64,000 nucleotides of DNA. Source: Eupeodes corollae. Lineage: Eukaryota > Arthropoda > Insecta > Diptera > Syrphidae. Positions 58,201 to 64,000 of the stretch are shown here, one piece after another. Made by a program: the position numbers and the translations under genes. Every line of letters starts with the position of its first letter. Positions within the stretch are counted from its first letter, which is position 1. The notes beneath the pieces were generated by a model. It searched no databases and had not been told where the DNA came from. It saw only the letters and a program-made list of their open reading frames with translations. Where the stretch lies: contig NC_079148.1 of NCBI RefSeq assembly GCF_945859685.1, positions 54,322,421-54,386,420 on the forward strand, in the 5' to 3' direction.

Positions 58201-60004
58201 CAAAAATAAATTCTATTGTTTTCTCTTCCCAAATAAGCCCAGTTAGTGCATTTTCACTAACAAAACTAAATAATATCAATAGTAACAGATTAATTTTATC
58301 CCCAATAGAAAACACACATGATTCCAAATGCACAACTACTCAACGAACACAGCCATAAAGATACAAATGCAATATCAATCTTACGAACATTTGAGAACGA
58401 AATCACATAAGATCCATACGAAACTAGTATAAATGTCAAAAACTCATCCATAGTTAGATACTCTAACTTTTATCGATGTTTTTCATACTATGGATATTGT
58501 TTTTGTTATTCGTGTAAAATCCTACTATACTACGGATAGATTTTCCAACAAAACACGGGTTTTGTATATTGTAAGACGAATACCGCATCATTAACTTATA
58601 TACTAAAATAAATTCAGTTTTTTTACACAAATAAAAAAAAAACAAAAGTTTTTATTTATAATAATTCTTGTTTCTAAAACTTTTTATGAATGAAATATAG
58701 TCCATAACCAAAAAGTTAAGGATCATTTATCAAAAATCCGTTCATTCATAAAAGTCTCAGACACAAAATCCAAAAGCTAAACGATTAATTAAGACCTTAC
58801 CATTTTAGTTCATAATTGAATTCATAGTGTGATAGCTTGGGGCCAAATTGTTTATTAATTAACAACCAAGCAACTTGCAGCAAAACACCAACAAACCAAA
58901 CATACAACATAGATCTTAAGGCGTTATTACAACTTGTTAGAAGAAGAAGCAGAAGAAAAAAAAAGTGCGATCGTTATTAGTGGGTTGGGCAATAGACACC
59001 TACCTCAAGCTCAAAGTTGCCTTTATTTTCGCATTCAGTTATCATCTTTGATGTACCTGTACATATCAGGTATAGGTACTTTTGGCAAGGTGTAACTTCT
59101 TAAAGTGAAATTGAAGTGAGCGTGATGAGTTCAAAAAGAGGCTAAGTTAAGTGTATGTTGTAGGTATCTGTGCTACAGACCTAAAATGTTCGACATTCGT
59201 GTAGTAAAAAAAAATATGTGATTGATTCAAGATTTCTCTGATGTCTGATTCTTCTCATCAAATAATATTGTCAGATAGACAACTTGCCTATGGAAGTAAA
59301 AAGACTAAATTAGAAAATGAAAGTTCTACATAAATATTTAAATTATTTTTCTTTAATATTTGTCAATCTGGTTTACCCGGCATCATGCATAGCGACTACA
59401 TTCTTTTAAATGTAGCGTTGATTAAATTATGCTAATGTATAAAAGGTTTCTATGAGATTTTGTAGGTATGATGTGAATTCGTCGAATATTCAACAAAACT
59501 TTTAATTATAAGAAAACTGTATCAAGTTTACGTTATTAGAATGTAGCTTGAGCTGAGTATTCCTTATTGTTAGGAAAAAAATTAAGTTTCTTAAAAATTT
59601 GAAAGTCATTACTTCAAGAGAAATGGTCAAAAAATTAAAGTTTAAATTCCTATACTTCAAGGAAATTTAATTAGCTAAATAAGTTCCTTCCAATCTTAAT
59701 ATTTCAAAATTGCATTTTTAGCTTTATTTTTAGACTTATCTCTCCTTTAAGCCAGAAATATGAACGTCGAAAAATGAAAATTTTAATTATTATGAGTTCA
59801 CATTGGTATATTCTTTAACGTAACTGCTTTTAAAGAACCAGAAGCTAGTGCCGTACCACTTCTATAGGGTTCAACCATTCTTTTGTACAGCAGATTTAGA
59901 AGGGACTACGACATGGCAATATTTAGTTAATAGGACAAAGTTACAACAATCAGATGCAAATGACGTAAAAAATATCACTCAATCGCTTTTTGATTGTATA
60001 ATTT
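55223..60004. other. AT-rich DNA, possibly a large 5' intron
   Basis: Nearly 5 kb with no recognisable gene, transposon end or long frame. Compatible with a long first intron of the gene whose coding starts at 63222. Confidence 0.35.
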
Positions 60005-60391
60005 TGATTGATTGATTGTACATGGATTTTAAATTTCTGAACATTGCAATGATAGGGAAAGACAGAGCGTGGCAATGCGTTCCACATTCGCGTAGTACCT
60101 ACGGCTAAAAAATGAATCTCTGTACTTCATAGTACGGCCGAAATTGGGCTCAAGGGCAAACTGATGGGCATTCTTAGAAGAGCGGGTATTACAATTAAAT
60201 TGTTTTAGGGGAGGAATGCAACTGGCTATTTCACTATAGCATAGTCCGTTAAAATAACGGTAACAAAGGGTGAAGCAAGAAACCTTCCGTCGATGTTCGA
60301 TGTTCATTTTAAAAGCTCTTTTTTTAATACTGCCCAACCACTTAATTATTTCCAGAAGAGAAGAAAAACGAAGAAGGTTAATTTCAAACAC
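60005..60391 (-). mobile_element. C-terminal fragment of the Jockey/CR1-type LINE seen at 290-1456
   Basis: Minus-strand frame reads NIEHRRKVSCFTLCYRYFNG, CYSEIASCIPPLKQFN, NTRSSKNAHQFALEPNFGRT and KYRDSFFSRR. After a frame shift, a segment near 60030 reads FRNLKSMYNQS. The first LINE in the window has the same text in pieces (LEHRR, IPPLKQFNRNTR, NAHQYTLEPIFGRTVKYRDS). Only the RT tail is present. Confidence 0.8.
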
Positions 60392-60725
60392 TTGTAGTTT
60401 TAAACGAAATGGTTTATTTTTGTGATAAACTTAAGAGATAACACGATTTTAGTTTTGTATTCAGCATTCTTCACATAACGGTTATACAAAATTTAAAAGT
60501 AAGATAGGCCTCTAAAGCATAGAGGATAAATGTTTAAAAAAACACTTAAACCTGTGAACATAGACAAAGTGTTTGTAAATAGGGTGCCTCGTTACAGAAA
60601 AAAAATATGGGCTCAAATAATCATTTTGATGTAAGGTCTTTCAAACAACCGCCAAAATCTTAAAGTGAATGTCGTAGCACTTAAATAAATTTTAAATACA
60701 AAAATGGTCAAATTTTTAGGAAGAA
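60392..60725. other. Spacer between LINE fragment and repeat copy D
   Basis: AT-rich; nothing recognised. Confidence 0.3.
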
Positions 60726-61706
60726 AGGCTGGGATGCGACCCACACTGGTAACTTCTCATCCCGCCCAGTCGATTTGTCTTATTCGAGAATCGAACATCA
60801 ACTTTTACAATTTTTTGTACATTTTAATTTTTATGAAAGCAACTGACTGTCGGATTTTTATAAGAACTGCTGAAATTTTCTGTAAAATGAAATAAGTTTA
60901 AAGCCAATATCTTTAATTTTTAAAAAGATATTTAATGTGTACAAAGTTTCAGTAATGTTTCTTTTTAGATTTGTATTTCTTGTATAAAAGCTGTCAATTC
61001 GATTTTTCTTAAAATTTGACTGAATGTTGAAAACAATATTTTTTTAGAAGATGAAATTAATTTGAAGCGATACCTATCTTTAATTTTAAAAAGATACTTA
61101 AGTCGAAAATCAATTTTTATGAACTTCTAGTAATGTTGTTTTGGGTTTTAATTTTTTGTAAAAAAAAACCCAATTCGCCCAATTCGATTTTTCTCAAATT
61201 CTCACCAGATGTCAATTAAGTTATTCTTCGTTGCATAAAATTACTTTGAAGATAAGATCGTTTTTATTTGTAAAATATTTAAGGTAAAAATTATTTTTTT
61301 TAGTTTTTTAATTTATAAAAAACCGTTAGTTGAATTTTGAAAATTTGGTATCACATCACTATATATAATATAAAATTCGACTCAAGTCGCAGGCGTTACT
61401 GGTTCGTGAGATTTTTTGAGTTAACCAAACCACGCACTCAATTTTTTGAGAGTCTTTTTTGCATCTTTTTGCATTATTATCAGTATGACAACATTTATTT
61501 GGAGTCTATATCTGTTCTGGTTCTTGAGATATTGACAACGAAAAAAGCTTCCCAAACGAACGGTCGTACGGACGTAAGAAAGTACGTACACAAGCACGCA
61601 CAGAAATCTTCTAAAAATCTTTTATTTAGATTTTAGGAACCTTGAAACGTCGAGAAATGTCAAAAATTCAATTCGACAAATCGGACCGATTACGATATGA
61701 TAAGTA
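60726..61706 (-). repeat. Palindrome-headed repeat family, copy D (inverted)
   Basis: In complement it ends GAGAAGTTACCAGTGTGGGT then CGCATCCCAGCCT, the same terminus as copies B and C. Near 61690 it begins ATCGGTCCGATTTGTCGAATT with the GACATTTCTCGACGTTTCAA and CTAAAAATCTTTTATTTAG neighbours. The head palindrome itself has decayed. About 1 kb, with fewer internal units than B. Confidence 0.75.
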
Positions 61707-63196
61707 AGTGTATTTTTTTTTGTTTGAATATAACAAACAGATAAGAATTTAAGAAGGTTAAAGACAGTAAAGAAATGAATAAGAAAAAGGAGGAAAAACG
61801 AGAAAATTACGTCGTAAAGTTTTTAAACGTTTTTTTGTCTGCGGCTATGAATATAGGACACCCTGTATTAAAAATAATTGTTTTTTAAACTTTGTTGTTA
61901 TTTTAGTTTATTTTGAGTTGGTTTTTTGCTAATAAAGTTGGAAATTTCTAATTGTATTAACTTATTAAGGGCAACGATCTATGTTTGATTCAATGAATTA
62001 ATATTCAAAAGAGGCCTAAGTAGTAGATACCTAGCTCAAGCTTTTAATTTATTTGTGTTGGGCTGTGGCTATGGTCTAAAAAACTTAGAATTTCTAATTA
62101 GATGTATTGATAAATCAATGTTTGTTTATTTTATTGTAGGAATTAATGTGTGACATTTACAATTAAAAACGAAATGGTCGTTAAGTCTACATTACCAGCT
62201 CCACATCCTTTTCGTGAAATTTTTCATGAACAATTTGCTCATCACCATATTCCGAAGCGTGGAGCATTAATAAAGACTGATTCTTTCAATTGTACCCAAA
62301 GATAAGAGTCTTAACGTGTTTATTCGCAAGCTTTCGGTGGGGGGTTGATGACAATCTCTTTCTAAAATAACAAGGTCAGAAAACTTTACCTGATAATTTT
62401 GTTTCATTTTTGAACATAAATCAAACAAATTAAATGTATTCTTGAAGTAGATATTACTTTTAAACTTTTAAACGACGAGAGCATCAAAAGTGACAGCTGT
62501 CAAAAAAGTGAGCTATTCAAAATGAAACTCATGATCCGGAAGCCTTATATAAGAAAAAATAGAATATAAGGATACAAAAAAGAAGATTTTTAAAATGTCT
62601 TGTATCAGAATTGCACTGCGTATGAAGACGGACTGTTTTATACAGCAGATGTAATCGTTTTCTGAAATACCAGAAGTCAGTTATTTACAGTCTGTGCAAT
62701 CTTTAGTTCTTAAATCACAGACTGATAGCAGAAAACTTCAAGTGGTAATTAATATTTGTAGTAAAGATTCAGTCAACTTAGGGCTATAAAACTTCTAACC
62801 TTGTCATGACGATTGTGTCTGCTTTTGTTTCCAATAAATAAAAGGGCTGAATACCTACCTCAAGTTGGTTTTCAAATATGTGAAAGTATAAAATTAAATT
62901 AATATTATGTCTATAAATAAACATTCCTCTCTTTTAAGTTTTATGATTTGGTTATTGTGAATGAAAATAAAATACCTTAACAAATTTAAGATATTCATAA
63001 AGAAAACAACCATAAAATAACCTTTTCTGAGCATAAATGATATTCCCAACTTCCAATCTTTATTATACCTTACCTACCTACAACACTTGAATATCCAGGG
63101 TCTCAGCTCTCAGAATATCTTAAATTCTTGATACAACTAATTGACTTTCACTTTATTTATTATCTTTCTTTTTATTTTGTATATCTTTTCTTGCAG
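61707..63196. other. AT-rich DNA upstream of the signal-peptide exon
   Basis: Probably intronic; nothing recognised apart from the acceptor at its end. Confidence 0.35.
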
Positions 63197-63281
63197 ACAT
63201 CATCGACTCAAAGATAACAACATGAGAAAGATGCGAATTAAGAAGATTTGGCTGACGATTGCAATTTTCCTTTCACTACAG
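63197..63281 (+). CDS. First coding exon (signal peptide) of an unidentified secreted or membrane protein
   Basis: A consensus acceptor (CTTTTCTTGCAG, with a long pyrimidine-rich tract before it) opens a 25-bp 5' UTR, then ATG at 63222. Twenty codons encode MRKMRIKKIWLTIAIFLSLQ: basic residues, then a hydrophobic core, as in a signal peptide. The exon ends at CAG|GTACGT, a strong donor at 63282, in phase 0. The rest lies beyond the window. A second in-frame ATG (residue 4) could also serve. The untranslated start of this exon means at least one further upstream exon, probably in the 52-55 kb region. The gene family cannot be told. Confidence 0.6.
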
Positions 63282-64000
63282 GTACGTACGTTATAAACTG
63301 TGTGGGCCTGTATATTGGCAGTAATAATTTAATGTGGAGGAAGTTTATTTACCAATGAATGCGGTTCATAGATTTAGAAGTTTTTTTTTTAAAACAAACA
63401 AAAAGAGAAGATATTAAATGATTGTATAGGTATATACAGTATACACGTTTGTATGCGCCCACAAAAGATCGATAAATATGTACCTATGGAGAAGGAATTC
63501 TTCATCATGATCGTGGTAATACCAGTTTTGTTTTATAGCACGTGAGAAATAATTCTGTGAAGATTGAATTTAATGCTTTCTGAGATACCAAGTGGTATAA
63601 GTACCCTATACCTTATTCGTAATTTCAACACATCAAAAAATTGTTTGAAGTTAAAATTATAACTTATAGTGATGTGCATTTGAAGAATTACTTAATATTA
63701 TTATTGTTAATTTTTGCTTTTTTAAAAAATGATGTACTTTAGGAAAATAATATACACTTGTATTGAATACACACAATATCAAAACTTACATTTTCAAATA
63801 AAACTCAAAATAAATTTTTGACAATGATAACATTCTTGATTTAAAAATGTGATAACAAGTACTGAATCGCCTTCAATTATTTGATGTCCTTTAATTTTAA
63901 ATGCTTTTAAGTCTGTATTAAATTTTATTCAAGCCTGACCAAGTTTTGATCGATAGAATGTAAATATTTAAAACGAAGAAAATATAAAAAGTAAACAAAC
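63282..64000. other. Start of the following intron
   Basis: AT-rich, with no acceptor-exon structure recognised before the window ends. Confidence 0.35.

Noticed and set aside
60029..60391. 120-codon minus frame as a cellular gene
   Set aside because: Its text matches the C-terminal tail of the LINE at 290-1456, so it is a transposon fragment.

Overview
This window is eukaryotic DNA from a fly (Diptera, probably a cyclorrhaphan fly other than a close relative of Drosophila melanogaster). It is AT-rich, its genes have GT-AG introns, and every recognisable gene has a clear fly counterpart: two regucalcin/SMP-30 paralogs, Yippee, Tim9a, wings apart-like (wapl) and an apolipoprotein-D-type lipocalin (karl-like). 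Most of the rest is transposon debris of many kinds. There is no operon, CRISPR array, integrated virus or other prokaryote-style system. From memory, several of these genes map to the Drosophila X chromosome (Muller element A), so the window may come from that element.

Layout. 1-1.46 kb: the 3' part of a LINE, ending in a poly(A) run about 100 bp upstream of the first regucalcin-like promoter. 1.5-6.45 kb: two tandem five-exon regucalcin-like genes on the + strand, each starting with a hydrophobic signal-like exon. 6.5-9.7 kb: AT-rich DNA with a decayed SANT/Myb-like transposon gene. 9.7-10.9 kb: Yippee (+) and Tim9a (-), convergent, with polyadenylation signals facing each other. 12-17.5 kb: a graveyard of an RTE-type LINE, a Tc1-type transposase, a PIF/Harbinger remnant and a second LINE that carries a perfect 8-bp-duplication footprint of a P-like DNA transposon. 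18.5-27.8 kb: wapl (-), six coding exons, 1589 residues, with an RNase H-bearing LINE and a SINE in intron 1.

28-35.9 kb: repeats. These include inverted copies of a Harbinger-derived sequence and a three-layer nest in which a Harbinger-type MITE sits in a Jockey-type LINE that sits in a tRNA-derived SINE, each layer with target-site duplications. 35.96-41.39 kb: the lipocalin gene (-), five coding exons, with a 3.5-kb first intron full of LINE, SINE and nested MITE sequence. 42-51.7 kb: more SINEs, an unclassified internally repetitive family that opens with a palindrome, and a tiny LINE 3' end flanked by a 16-bp duplication. 52.4-64 kb: probably the 5' part of an unidentified + strand gene. 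It has UTR-like sequence at 52.5-55.2 kb and a well-formed exon at 63.2 kb that encodes a start codon plus signal peptide, with the rest of the gene beyond the window.

The genes do not form a pathway. Wapl is a nuclear cohesin-release factor, Tim9a a mitochondrial intermembrane-space chaperone, Yippee a small zinc-binding protein, and the regucalcin-like and lipocalin products are predicted to be secreted. The most informative observations are the transposon insertion and excision records, the unclassified repeat family and the truncated signal-peptide gene.
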